Below, piece after piece: positions 27,002-36,832 of a stretch of DNA of 64,000 nucleotides. The notes below the pieces were generated by a model. It had not been told where the DNA came from. It did not search any database and saw only the letters and a list, made by a program, of their open reading frames with translations. The position numbers were made by a program, and so were the translations under genes. This DNA is from Paenibacillus turicensis (GTDB taxonomy: Bacteria > Bacillota > Bacilli > Paenibacillales > Paenibacillaceae). The stretch is from assembly GCF_017873435.1 (NCBI RefSeq), contig NZ_JAGGKG010000022.1:1-64000 (forward strand). The letters run 5' to 3'. The first letter of the stretch is position 1. Every line of letters starts with the position of its first letter.

Positions 27002-27687
27002 GTGAATACCTCCAGACGATAACCTAATCCCCTGACTGTTCCAATGGATACAGCGCAATTAACAGGAAGTTTGCTACGTAGCTTACTAATGGCCACCATG
27101 ACGGTATTGTCATCAACAATAACTCCCTCCTGCCATGCAGCATCATAAATTTGTTGTTTGGTATATACACGTCCGGGACTTTTCATAAATAGCTTCATAA
27201 TGTTAAATTCTGTAGCGGTCAGTGAGATTTTTACGTCACCACAGTTAAGCGTGCAGCTAGAAACATTCATACTCAGTTCACCCGCAGTCAGTAAAGTTAA
27301 ATGAGTCTCAACATCTGTTGTTCCGTCATAGCGACGTAACTGAGCCTTGATACGGGCGATAACCTCTAAAGGATCAAAAGGTTTTGTTACATAATCATCT
27401 GCACCAAGATCAAGCCCTAATATTTTCTCGTGATTTTCACTTTTAGCACTTACGATAATAATAGGAATATTGCTACGTTCTCTCAGGTTTTTGATCAACT
27501 GATAGCCGTCAAGCTCTGGCATCATAATGTCGATGATAGCTAGATCAACCGAGAGGGTGGTAGTTTTTGTGAGTGCATCGAGTCCATTTTCAGCCTGTAT
27601 TACGGAATAGCCATCCTTTTCTATATATAACCTAAGCAGTTCACGAATTTCTTTCTCGTCATCTACAACCAAAATAGATTTGTTCAT
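26998..27687 (-). CDS. OmpR-family response regulator of the ABC-linked system
   Basis: A 229-residue protein. The receiver (LVVDDEKE, phosphoacceptor Asp in IIDIMMPE, KPFDPLEV) is followed by a winged-helix domain (LTATEFNIMKLFM, GLGYRLEV). I start at the second ATG because the AAGGGAG site lies between the two candidates. First gene of an operon regulator-kinase-permease-ATPase. CCTTAA repeats with an 11-bp period upstream may be its own binding site. Confidence 0.93.
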   Translation of the reverse strand: MNKSILVVDDEKEIRELLRLYIEKDGYSVIQAENGLDALTKTTTLSVDLAIIDIMMPELDGYQLIKNLRERSNIPIIIVSAKSENHEKILGLDLGADDYVTKPFDPLEVIARIKAQLRRYDGTTDVETHLTLLTAGELSMNVSSCTLNCGDVKISLTATEFNIMKLFMKSPGRVYTKQQIYDAAWQEGVIVDDNTVMVAISKLRSKLPVNCAVSIGTVRGLGYRLEVFT

Positions 27688-27770
27688 TTTTTCTCCCTTC
27701 ATCTAGCTCATCTTAGCATTGAGCTGTAGGTTCATTTTAGTTCTACTACCTTTCAGTTAATCACGATTAA

Positions 27771-27788
27771 CCTTAACATTACCTTAAG
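27771..27788 (-). promoter_or_regulatory. Direct repeats with 11-bp period upstream of the response regulator
   Basis: CCTTAAC at 27771 and CCTTAAG at 27782, exactly one helical turn apart, with a further related CCTTTCAG at 27749. OmpR-type regulators often bind such repeats. It lies about 85 bp before the regulator start. Confidence 0.45.
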
Positions 27789-27929
27789 ATTTCTCACATA
27801 ACTCCGCTTTAAAAGCTTTGTTTTGTAATAGTACAAGCGTACAATTTTCTTGATTTTAGAAAATAAGGATGCTACAATCTCCAAAACTTAACTTTGTTTT
27901 CTCAAAGACACTAGGAGGTCACCTGTTTT

Positions 27930-28370
27930 ATGTTAACGACATTTAAGGCTATTGCTACAAAGCTACCGCAAGGTTTACAGGTCGAAACGGAGTCCAGTGG
28001 CTTCAAAATTTTGATGGACGAGCCTAAGCAGTTAGGTGGAACAGACCAAGGCATGAACCCAGTTGAGGCTCTTTTGTGTGCGCTTGGGGCATGCCAATCG
28101 ATTGTGGTTGCCGCGTTTGCCAAACGTTTTGGGTTTTCCTATGAAAAATTTCATGTTGAGCTAGAAGGGGATTTAGATCCTGATGGGTTTATGGGATTGG
28201 CGGATGTACGTAATGGATTTCAAGAAATTCGTTATGTGATGCATTTTACGACAACCGAAAGCCAGGAGAAAACAGAGGAGTTTGTTGCCTTTGTGGAAAA
28301 TACATGTCCTGTAGGCGATTGTTTAACAAATGGCGTTAAATTAGTACAAGCAGGAGTTGTTAGACACTGA
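27930..28370 (+). CDS. OsmC-family protein
   Basis: A 146-residue cytosolic protein of the OsmC/Ohr family of thiol peroxidases. The first redox Cys lies in ALGACQSIVVAAFAKR and the second in NTCPVGDCLTNG, preceded by GGTDQGMNPVEALL. These proteins reduce organic or lipid hydroperoxides. The form resembles YhfA-type OsmC rather than Ohr. AGGAGGT precedes the ATG. It is divergent from the response regulator operon. Confidence 0.9.
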   Translation: MLTTFKAIATKLPQGLQVETESSGFKILMDEPKQLGGTDQGMNPVEALLCALGACQSIVVAAFAKRFGFSYEKFHVELEGDLDPDGFMGLADVRNGFQEIRYVMHFTTTESQEKTEEFVAFVENTCPVGDCLTNGVKLVQAGVVRH

Positions 28371-28406
28371 ATTGATTAGTGGTTGATAACCACCTAAAAA
28401 CTTACA

Positions 28407-28434
28407 TTGACAACGATTACATCGTGCGTATACA
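28407..28434 (+). promoter_or_regulatory. Promoter of the licT-bglP-bglH operon
   Basis: TTGACA (28407-28412), 16-bp spacer, TATACA (28429-28434). It lies just upstream of the first antiterminator target. Confidence 0.75.
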
Positions 28435-28448
28435 ATACCAATATAAAC

Positions 28449-28545
28449 GGAGTGTCACTGATGCGATCAGGCACCACCATTTGTTTTCATAACATTGGAT
28501 TTATTTCCTTTGTTTATGAGAATACTATGGTGGTGCTTTTTAGTT
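28449..28545 (+). promoter_or_regulatory. RAT antiterminator plus terminator, upstream of licT
   Basis: A ribonucleic antiterminator motif (28449-28478, starting GGAGTGTCACTGATG and ending CAGGCACCACC) overlaps the 5' arm of a terminator: GCACCACCAT (28471-28480) pairs with ATGGTGGTGC (28527-28536), followed by a T-rich tail. Binding of dimeric LicT to the RAT hairpin would prevent terminator formation. Confidence 0.85.
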
Positions 28546-28570
28546 TTTGTCCGTAAAGGAGGTGGGGGAG

Positions 28571-29431
28571 ATGAAATTTAGGAAATCGTTAAATAACAAT
28601 ATAGCCTTGGCTGTAGATGATGATGGCTGTGAGATCATTATTATTGGGACAGGCGTTGGTTTTAAAAAGGTCAAGGATCAAATTATTGATCCAGCGACGA
28701 TTCAAAAAACTTTCCGTATTGGTATGGATGATAAATACCATAAGATTGAACAGTTTTTTAATGTAATTCCGCTTCAAGTGATTGATGTCACTGAACGTAT
28801 CATTCAATATGGTAAAGACTTTTTAAACCAGACACTAAATGATTCCATTTTGCTAGCGTTGGCAGATCATATTCATTTTGCTTTGGAGCGATCCAAGCAA
28901 GGAGTTCAAATGCAAAATCCTTTACATTGGGACATCCGTCATCTGTACCCCAAGGAATATGCTGTAGGTCATGAAGCGGTGCGACTCATTAATGAAACAT
29001 TTGGTGTAATCTTACCTTTATCAGAGGCTAGCTCGATCGCGCTTCACTTTGTAAATGCCCAATATGGCAGTAGTAGTATGGATCAGACGATTAAAATCAC
29101 AAAAATTATTAACGAAATTGTAGATGTAATGATGGAGCATTTTCAAACTAGCTTGGAACAGGAATCCGTCAGTTTTTCAAGATTTATAACGCATTTGCGC
29201 TATTTTATTGTTCGTCAGTTTAATAAAGAATCGTTATCGTTTAAGGATGAAAATTTTCTGTTTGAAGTATTATCACAACGTTATCCTGAGAGCTTTGAGT
29301 GTGCCAGTAAATTAAAACTGATGTTGGAGCAAAATTATGGGTTCAATATTACAGCAGATGAAATGGTTTATCTGATGATACACATCGAAAGGGTAACTTC
29401 AAGTGCAGATGAGGATGGTCCACTGTTGTAA
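28571..29431 (+). CDS. licT: BglG/LicT-family transcription antiterminator
   Basis: A 286-residue protein. The N-terminal RNA-binding CAT domain (1-55, KSLNNNIALAVDDDGCEIIIIGTGVGF) is followed by PRD1 (about 65-170, ALADHIHFAL, HEAVRLI) and PRD2 (about 175-280, THLRYFIVRQF, YLMIHIER). Phosphorylation by the cognate EII inhibits it and by HPr activates it. It acts on the two RAT sites around its own gene. The start ATG follows AAAGGAGGTGGGGG; an upstream in-frame ATG lacks a site. Confidence 0.95.
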   Translation: MKFRKSLNNNIALAVDDDGCEIIIIGTGVGFKKVKDQIIDPATIQKTFRIGMDDKYHKIEQFFNVIPLQVIDVTERIIQYGKDFLNQTLNDSILLALADHIHFALERSKQGVQMQNPLHWDIRHLYPKEYAVGHEAVRLINETFGVILPLSEASSIALHFVNAQYGSSSMDQTIKITKIINEIVDVMMEHFQTSLEQESVSFSRFITHLRYFIVRQFNKESLSFKDENFLFEVLSQRYPESFECASKLKLMLEQNYGFNITADEMVYLMIHIERVTSSADEDGPLL

Positions 29432-29456
29432 TTATATTGTTAAATAAATTAAATAT

Positions 29457-29550
29457 GGAGTGTTACTGAGTCAAATCAGGCACCACCAAATGTTACTGAT
29501 CCATATAGATCTATATTCAATATGGGCAGGTGAAGCATTTGGTTTTTTGT
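29457..29550 (+). promoter_or_regulatory. Second RAT antiterminator plus terminator, upstream of bglP
   Basis: A second RAT (29457-29487, GGAGTGTTACTGAG to CAGGCACCACC) lies in front of a terminator with ACCAAATG (29485-29492) pairing CATTTGGT (29536-29543) and an inner CCATAT/ATATGG stem. A T-run follows. It gives LicT a second checkpoint between licT and bglP. Confidence 0.85.
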
Positions 29551-29578
29551 GTTTTCAACATATAAGGGGGAACTTCTT

Positions 29579-31519
29579 ATGAATAATAAAGAGCTATCTA
29601 AAGAAATTATTTCTTTGATCGGTGGAAGCAGCAATATTAATCAAGCTTGGCATTGTATTACAAGATTACGTTTTAATGTTGCCGATGAGAAAAAGGTACA
29701 GCTAGAAAAAATAGCAAGCTTGGATGGCGTATTAGGTGCACAATTCCAAAATGATCAGTTTCAAGTTGTCATTGGCAATCATGTTGCCGCTGTTTACGAG
29801 GAGCTTGAAGCACAGCTGGAGCAAGGTGGGTCCCCTGCATCGTCTAACGAGCATAGCGCTCAATCGCAACCTAAAGCCAGAGGGATTAACGCGGTGTTAG
29901 ATACCATTTCGGGGATTTTCACCCCTGTTTTACCTGCGATTGTGGGTACTGGGATGCTTAAAGGTGTATTGGCACTCTTAGTATCTTTACATGTATTACA
30001 GGAACAAAGTGGCGAGTTTCAGGTCATGAGTATGATTGCAAATGCAGCCTTTTATTTCTTACCTTTTCTATTAGCGGTATCTGCGGCACGTAAATTTAAG
30101 GTCAATGAATATTTGGCATTAACTATGGCAGGGACTTTGATGTATCCAACCATTTTGGATGCATTTAACGCAAACAAGCTAGACCCGATCCAATTTTTAT
30201 CGCTAAATGTATCGATTGTAAATTATTCGCAGTCGGTCATTCCGATCATTCTTGGAGTATGGTTACTTAGTTACGTGTACCGCTTCGTGGATAAATTCAT
30301 TCCGGCTACAGTTAAAATTATTTTCACACCAATGCTAGTTTTAGCAATTACAGTGCCAATTCTTCTCATTTTTATCGGACCTTTGGGCAACTTTATGGGG
30401 GTATATTTAGAGAGAGGAACCTCTTGGCTATTTGCCCATGCAGGGGCACTTACAGGAATTATTTTAGGAGGTCTTATGCCTCTGATTGTTATGACAGGCA
30501 TGCATTATGCCTTCTTTCCTAGCACATTGCAAAATTTAGGTAAGCTTGGCTATGACGTGTTGTTATTACCAATCAACCTAGTCACAAATATGAGTCAAGC
30601 AGGTGCAGTTTTCGCTGTATTTTTAAAAACAAAAAATAAAACCATGAAATCTATTGCGTTATCTAGCGGAATTTCCGCTGTATTAGGAATTACTGAGCCC
30701 GCATTGTACGGCGTTACACTTAAGCTGAAAAAGCCATTTTATGCTTCGATTGTAGGTGGAGCAGTGGGTGGCGGATTTATTACAGCAGTTGGGTTAAAAT
30801 GCTTTGGTTTCGCAGTGCCAGGTTTATTATCTTTACCGCTTTACATTCAGCCTGACGGAGGCATGAAAAATTTTGTGTATGCGTTAATTGGACTTTTTCT
30901 TAGTATGGCAGTGTCCTTTACACTCACATTGATTTTAGGGTGGGAGGATGGAGCTCCAACGAATCAGAGTGAGCAAGCTAATGTTGTAAAAGATAACAAT
31001 TCTAAAATAAATCCAAGCGTTTCATCCAATGAAGACACTAAGGTTTTATCCATAGCAGACCGTAAGGGGCAGGTTATGAGTCCATTAGCAGGTGAGCTTG
31101 TTCCACTAAATGAGCTTTCAGATGAGACATTTTCTAAGGAATTAACAGGTAAAGGGATTGCGATAAAGCCAAGTGAAGGAATCGTAAGAGCTCCTTTTGA
31201 TGGAGTTGTGACGATGATTGCGAAAAGCAAACATGCTATTATGCTGCGCTCTCATGATGGAATTGAATTACTTATTCATGTTGGGTTAGATACAGTTTCT
31301 TTAAAAGGAAACCATTTTGATGTGAGGGTGTCTGTAGACCAAGAGGTACGCCAAGGTGATGTATTGATGACCTTCGAACTAGACAAAATTGAGGCGGCAG
31401 GGCTTGAAATTGTATCTCCAGTTATAGTGACCAATACACCTGATTATCTTGAGGTAGTCCCTGTACATGTGAAAGGGGTGATTTCAGTGAGTGATTTGCT
31501 CTTATTCACTGTCCGCTGA
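29579..31519 (+). CDS. bglP: Beta-glucoside PTS permease EIIBCA
   Basis: A 646-residue membrane permease that imports and phosphorylates aryl-beta-glucosides such as salicin or arbutin. The EIIB domain (1-90) carries phosphoryl Cys26 (AWHCITRLRF). The EIIC domain (about 100-460) has ten or so membrane segments with GITEPALYGVTL. The fused EIIA domain (about 490-640) carries H567 (LLIHVGLDT). The start ATG follows AAGGGGGAAC; a longer frame reaches back into the terminator. EIIB also controls LicT by phosphorylation. Confidence 0.96.
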   Translation: MNNKELSKEIISLIGGSSNINQAWHCITRLRFNVADEKKVQLEKIASLDGVLGAQFQNDQFQVVIGNHVAAVYEELEAQLEQGGSPASSNEHSAQSQPKARGINAVLDTISGIFTPVLPAIVGTGMLKGVLALLVSLHVLQEQSGEFQVMSMIANAAFYFLPFLLAVSAARKFKVNEYLALTMAGTLMYPTILDAFNANKLDPIQFLSLNVSIVNYSQSVIPIILGVWLLSYVYRFVDKFIPATVKIIFTPMLVLAITVPILLIFIGPLGNFMGVYLERGTSWLFAHAGALTGIILGGLMPLIVMTGMHYAFFPSTLQNLGKLGYDVLLLPINLVTNMSQAGAVFAVFLKTKNKTMKSIALSSGISAVLGITEPALYGVTLKLKKPFYASIVGGAVGGGFITAVGLKCFGFAVPGLLSLPLYIQPDGGMKNFVYALIGLFLSMAVSFTLTLILGWEDGAPTNQSEQANVVKDNNSKINPSVSSNEDTKVLSIADRKGQVMSPLAGELVPLNELSDETFSKELTGKGIAIKPSEGIVRAPFDGVVTMIAKSKHAIMLRSHDGIELLIHVGLDTVSLKGNHFDVRVSVDQEVRQGDVLMTFELDKIEAAGLEIVSPVIVTNTPDYLEVVPVHVKGVISVSDLLLFTVR

Positions 31520-31557
31520 TGACTCCCGTTCACATCGATGATTGATATTGGTCATGA

Positions 31558-33063
<1,506 letters not shown>

Positions 33064-33106
33064 AGGCAATGATTTAAAGGGGAAACGGTTTATAGATTAA
33101 TATTTA

Positions 33107-33142
33107 GGGAGTGTCCCATGATGATGGGGCACTTCTTTTTTT
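33107..33142 (+). terminator. Terminator after bglH
   Basis: AGTGTCCCAT pairs with ATGGGGCACT, 4-nt loop, followed by TCTTTTTTT. Confidence 0.88.
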
Positions 33143-33240
33143 GCATACAAAAAGGCAGTATATTCAGGTTTTCAATCCAAGATATTCTTTTATCTTTTGA
33201 ATAATCTATTAATGTATCTCAGAAATAAGGAGGAGTAAAC

Positions 33241-33903
33241 ATGGTGACTTTTAAATATGATCGTTTATGTGGCTCAGAATCTTTACAAACGACACATCAA
33301 GGAATATCAGCTAAAATAAAGCTTCCATCTAATATTATTGTTGGTTCTTCCCCTATTAATGGAACACGGAATGATGACTATGTGAATTTTTATTTAATTT
33401 ATAATAATTATCTTGAAGGTGGTATCTCTTGGACACCTTACGCAGAGGATGGTAAGGCGGGTTTTCGTCTTTTTCTAAATAGTGGTGCTTTTGAAGGTGG
33501 AGACAACCTTTATTGGAGATCTAAAAACGTTTCAGAATTAGGCTACAATTTTGGATTTGGAGATACAGTGTTACTTACACTTGTACCTACTCAAAATGGA
33601 TCGCGGTCTCAACTATGGGTGAACAGTAAAATAGTGTATGATCTACCCAATCATAAATCTCAACCAACAACAGCTCGTGTAGCATACACACATGGTTGTA
33701 AGGATCAATATGGGTATGTCCAACACAATACAGCGACCTGGTCTCAAGTTGAAATTCTCCGTAATGGAACATGGGGAGGATGGGGTGCGAATGACTGGGG
33801 TTACGCTCCATATCGAAAAAATGCTAATGCTTATGGTATATACACTGAGCATCCTGTTTCTGCTTATTTAGCTAAGCCTAATGGTCCTTCACCAGCAGGT
33901 TAA
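33241..33903 (+). CDS. Leaderless beta-rich protein of unknown function
   Basis: A 220-residue protein starting at ATG after AAGGAGGAG. I do not recognise its family. It has no signal peptide or membrane segment, is rich in Tyr, Trp, Asn and Gly, and has an amphipathic strand pattern (VNFYLIYNNYLEGGISWTPY, GDTVLLTLVPT, QLWVNSKIVYDL) suggestive of a jelly-roll or lectin-like sandwich. Only one or two Cys. It converges on a similarly leaderless beta-rich protein. Possible roles are a parasporal, spore-surface or insecticidal protein, or a lectin; none is proven. Confidence 0.65.
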   Translation: MVTFKYDRLCGSESLQTTHQGISAKIKLPSNIIVGSSPINGTRNDDYVNFYLIYNNYLEGGISWTPYAEDGKAGFRLFLNSGAFEGGDNLYWRSKNVSELGYNFGFGDTVLLTLVPTQNGSRSQLWVNSKIVYDLPNHKSQPTTARVAYTHGCKDQYGYVQHNTATWSQVEILRNGTWGGWGANDWGYAPYRKNANAYGIYTEHPVSAYLAKPNGPSPAG

Positions 33904-33947
33904 AGGAAAGTAACAGTAAGCTTAAAATAAGTTAGATAGATTATAAA

Positions 33948-33978
33948 AACTGCCGAGATTCTCGGCAGTTGATTTTTT
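33948..33978. terminator. Bidirectional terminator between convergent genes
   Basis: AACTGCCGAG pairs with CTCGGCAGTT around a 3-nt loop, with a T-run on the plus side and an A-rich flank on the other. Confidence 0.88.
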
Positions 33979-34006
33979 TAACTGTTTAAGTGATAAGTTT
34001 TCTTAT

Positions 34007-35059
34007 TTAATTTTTAATTCTGGCCCCAATTACCAGGGGAGTACTTGATACTGCTGGTACAACAACTTGGAAAGATTCTGATACGGTTGATAAGCCACCA
34101 ACCTGTAATTCCAAGATATCTAGACCGTACCATCCTGGAACATTCCCCCATTGATTAGAAGGGGAGTATCTATATCCAATTCCTTTATAGTAGAAACAAG
34201 GGAAAAGTGATCCACCTGAACTACCAATGAATATTTGATATCTACGTGAGGAGGTACTAGTATTTCTAATTGGCAATGTTATATTGATTTGTTGACCATA
34301 GTTTCCTAAAATTCCACCAGATGCCCCACCGCTGTAATCTGCTATCCATGGTACATCAGCACCGTTAAAGGTATCACCTGCAGCAGCAAGTGTATAATAT
34401 TTTCCTTTTGAATCAGTTGGGGCTAATGAATTAAAGTTTGTTGTATTCCAATAGCCACCTTGACCAATTCCACGAACTCGGTTTGATCCGTCTACAGCTG
34501 CGGCAGCATTTGCATTTCCTGAATTTGAAATATAAGCTAAATCCCAAAAGGTAACACTTGCATCAGTATTATTTTGAGCATTAGTTATACTTACACGAGC
34601 TACTATGCCAAATACGCCATCATTTGGAATTTGATTTTGTAGAAAAATATTTCCGTATCCACCTGGTTGAATGGTTACTGTAACGGGGGAAGACATACTT
34701 GTGTTCCAGAAAGAAAGCCATGCGTTAGAATCTGGTTGGACTCCAGAAAATTTTGTAAGACCATAATTAGACGAGGAAACTTTGACTGGGAATGCGTTAG
34801 GATTATGAATTAGGATACAGTTAGTGATTGAAGAACCTGTTTTGTTAGAATGCCAGGTATAAATCTGACCTGTACCTTTAACTGGTGCACGATTTAAAAA
34901 ATAACCGTTATCAGCTAGGGCTGTTTTTGAAACTGATTCTGGATTATTGGAATAAAAGAAAAAACCACCAGCTAAGTTTGTAGTACCTGATCCACGTGGC
35001 TCAGCACTATTATATCCGAATAAAAACGGAGAACTATTATTAATAACGACAGTACCCAT
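34007..35059 (-). CDS. Leaderless Ser/Asn/Gly-rich beta protein
   Basis: A 350-residue protein starting at ATG after GGAGTG. No signal peptide, no membrane segments. The N-terminal half (FFFYSNNPESVSKTALADNG, TGQIYTWHSNKTGSSITNCI, LIHNPNAFPVKVSSSNYG) loosely recalls the beta domains that follow copper amine oxidase-like repeats in Paenibacillus-type surface proteins. The rest is strand-rich with Gly/Ser turns and ends in a C-terminal beta segment (SESFQVVVPAVSSTPLVIGARI). Function unknown. Converges with 33241-33903. Confidence 0.65.
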   Translation of the reverse strand: MGTVVINNSSPFLFGYNSAEPRGSGTTNLAGGFFFYSNNPESVSKTALADNGYFLNRAPVKGTGQIYTWHSNKTGSSITNCILIHNPNAFPVKVSSSNYGLTKFSGVQPDSNAWLSFWNTSMSSPVTVTIQPGGYGNIFLQNQIPNDGVFGIVARVSITNAQNNTDASVTFWDLAYISNSGNANAAAAVDGSNRVRGIGQGGYWNTTNFNSLAPTDSKGKYYTLAAAGDTFNGADVPWIADYSGGASGGILGNYGQQINITLPIRNTSTSSRRYQIFIGSSGGSLFPCFYYKGIGYRYSPSNQWGNVPGWYGLDILELQVGGLSTVSESFQVVVPAVSSTPLVIGARIKN

Positions 35060-35294
35060 TTTATCACTCCATAACTATAATTTTTTTGTGAGAGATTACT
35101 AGTGAGTAAATTTCATCTCAAAATTAATCTATGAAAGGATGTTCAAAGATTCTTGTGGTAATGACATGAATTTTATAAGTTTTTTTTAATTTATGTATTT
35201 AGCATGGGGGATACATCTGCATGGAAGATAGAAAAATAGATTTATATAGTATAAAATTGGAATAATATAAATCCAAGGAAGCTGGAGGACTGAT

Positions 35295-35981
35295 ATGAAA
35301 CGTTTGTATTTGTTTCTTGTACTTTTATTGGCTCTAAGTGCATGTGATACTGCTACAAATAATATGAAGGCAAATGATGTGCCTAAGGTGGAGAATAGCA
35401 CAACGATGGTTCCCCCAACTAACGGTGATCAGAATAAATCAGAGGCGAAGATATCTCCTGCTTTTTTAGCAAAGGAGGATAAAAAATTATCGATTCAGGA
35501 CTATGAAACCGCGTATAAAATGACGACAAAGGCATTAACTCAATATTATAAAGCAATTTGGAATCATGCAGAGTTTGATGCAGATGCTTATTTCTTAAAT
35601 GAAAATTTAAAGCAATATACGACTAAAAAAATAAAAGATCAGTATAATCTTGCTGTAAAGCATGACCTTACGAGTAACATTGTGACAAATGTTGAGTTTA
35701 TAAGTGATGAGGTAAAATTTGTGGATGATGAAAATCAGTATTTATATTTGAAATTAAAAGCGGCTATTCAGCATGACATAGGTGGTTATGGTGAAGTTAC
35801 GGAGTTCCTTGTCCAAAATCAAGAGGGGAAGCTCGTCATTGTAGATTGGTATTGTGGTGCAAAGGATAGCTATGACATGACTATACGTGGAGCTGGTCAG
35901 GTCATCAACAATCCTAACGTTTGGAATGATGATGAGTGGGTTGAAAAACTTAAGCTTAAAGCCGCTACAAACGAAGGTTAA
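35295..35981 (+). CDS. Lipoprotein of unknown function
   Basis: A 228-residue protein with a clear lipoprotein signal (LALSAC, Cys17) after a GGAGG site. A Ser/Asn/Thr linker of about 40 residues leads to a compact domain (about 65-225) with DYETAYKMTTKALTQYYKAIWN and a strand-rich end (YLYLKLKAAIQHDIGGYGEVTEFLVQNQEGKLVIVDWY) resembling NTF2-like folds. Not recognised further. A decayed copy of a repeat element follows its stop codon. Confidence 0.72.
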   Translation: MKRLYLFLVLLLALSACDTATNNMKANDVPKVENSTTMVPPTNGDQNKSEAKISPAFLAKEDKKLSIQDYETAYKMTTKALTQYYKAIWNHAEFDADAYFLNENLKQYTTKKIKDQYNLAVKHDLTSNIVTNVEFISDEVKFVDDENQYLYLKLKAAIQHDIGGYGEVTEFLVQNQEGKLVIVDWYCGAKDSYDMTIRGAGQVINNPNVWNDDEWVEKLKLKAATNEG

Positions 35982-35997
35982 TTTTGCTAATTGTGTT

Positions 35998-36060
35998 AGC
36001 TAAGATCCAGAGATTTTAAGAGACAACCTTCGCTAGTCTGAGTTAGCCTCAAGCACTGAT
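35998..36060 (-). repeat. Shrunken second copy of the 53.4-kb structured element
   Basis: Four blocks appear in the same order as in the reverse complement of 53411-53778: an AGCTNNGNTCCAGAGA block (35998-36012), GATTTTAAGAGACAA (36012-36026), CCTTCGCTAG-T-TG-GTTAGC (36027-36047) and TCAAG-ACTGAT (36049-36060). Together they give about 60 matching positions, with large internal deletions between them. It lies between a lipoprotein gene and the Lys/Thr-rich gene. Confidence 0.7.
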
Positions 36061-36167
36061 CTCAAGATTGAGCCTCTTTTTCATATACTTTTTACATATA
36101 TATCTCATAGAATTGCCCAATTTGGTTGTTATTCTTAATACAAATCCAAACAAGAGGTGATTCAATT

Positions 36168-36704
36168 ATGAAAAAGTGGACTAAACAAGTAGCAGCATTA
36201 TTAACAGCAATTAGCGTGATGGGCGCAGGTACAAGCGCATTTGCGGCTTCCTCGGAAGTTTCAAATAGCAAGACACCTGTGAAATCATCAGTAACAAGCT
36301 CAAGCAGCACAACTAAAGCACCTGCATATAAAGCAGCAGAAAAGAAAACTACAACAGGTATTACACCAAAAACGACTACCAAGCAAACACCAGTTACAAA
36401 AACAGAAACTAAAAAAGCGACAACTACAAAACCAGCAATAAAAACGACAACTACAAAGCCAGCAACTAAGAAAACAACTAAAGCAGTAACAACAAAAAAG
36501 ACTCCCAAAAAAGTAGTGAAAAAAGCCAAAGCAGTTAGCAAAAAGCATAAAGCAATTAAAAGCAAAAAACATCAAAAAAAAGTTAACAAAACAGTGAACA
36601 AAAAACATGTAAGTGCAAACAAAAATAATGTAAGCAACAATAAAAAGAAACCAACTAAAAAAGTAGAAACTAAAACAACTACTCCAGTAACTAAGAAAAA
36701 ATAA
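36168..36704 (+). CDS. Secreted Lys/Thr-rich low-complexity protein
   Basis: A 178-residue protein with a signal peptide (1-27, ending SAFA-A) and a very basic body built from Thr-Lys-Pro and Lys-rich segments such as TTTKPATKKTTKAVTTKK; almost no aromatic or acidic residues. Comparable exported polycationic proteins bind cell-wall polymers or DNA, but nothing proves this here. The start ATG follows AAGAGGTG. The next genes are a two-component system. Confidence 0.75.
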   Translation: MKKWTKQVAALLTAISVMGAGTSAFAASSEVSNSKTPVKSSVTSSSSTTKAPAYKAAEKKTTTGITPKTTTKQTPVTKTETKKATTTKPAIKTTTTKPATKKTTKAVTTKKTPKKVVKKAKAVSKKHKAIKSKKHQKKVNKTVNKKHVSANKNNVSNNKKKPTKKVETKTTTPVTKKK

Positions 36705-36746
36705 TATAAGCTTTAAGATTTTCATCTAATATTCACTTATATTCAG

Positions 36747-36780
36747 AAGGCGAGAGCTCCATTGGACTCCCGTCTTTTGT
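36747..36780 (+). terminator. Terminator after the Lys/Thr-rich gene
   Basis: GGCG-GAG pairs with CTC-CGTC around CTCCATTGGA, with one mismatch and a TTTTG tail. Confidence 0.6.
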
Positions 36781-36832
36781 TCTATTAAAATATCGTTAGT
36801 AGTTTTTATTTTGTCGTGGGGAGAGAAGGATC

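Noticed and set aside
36092..36725. Long minus-strand frames opposite the Lys/Thr-rich gene
   Set aside because: They are mirror images of low-complexity coding sequence; the plus-strand gene has a signal peptide and ribosome binding site.
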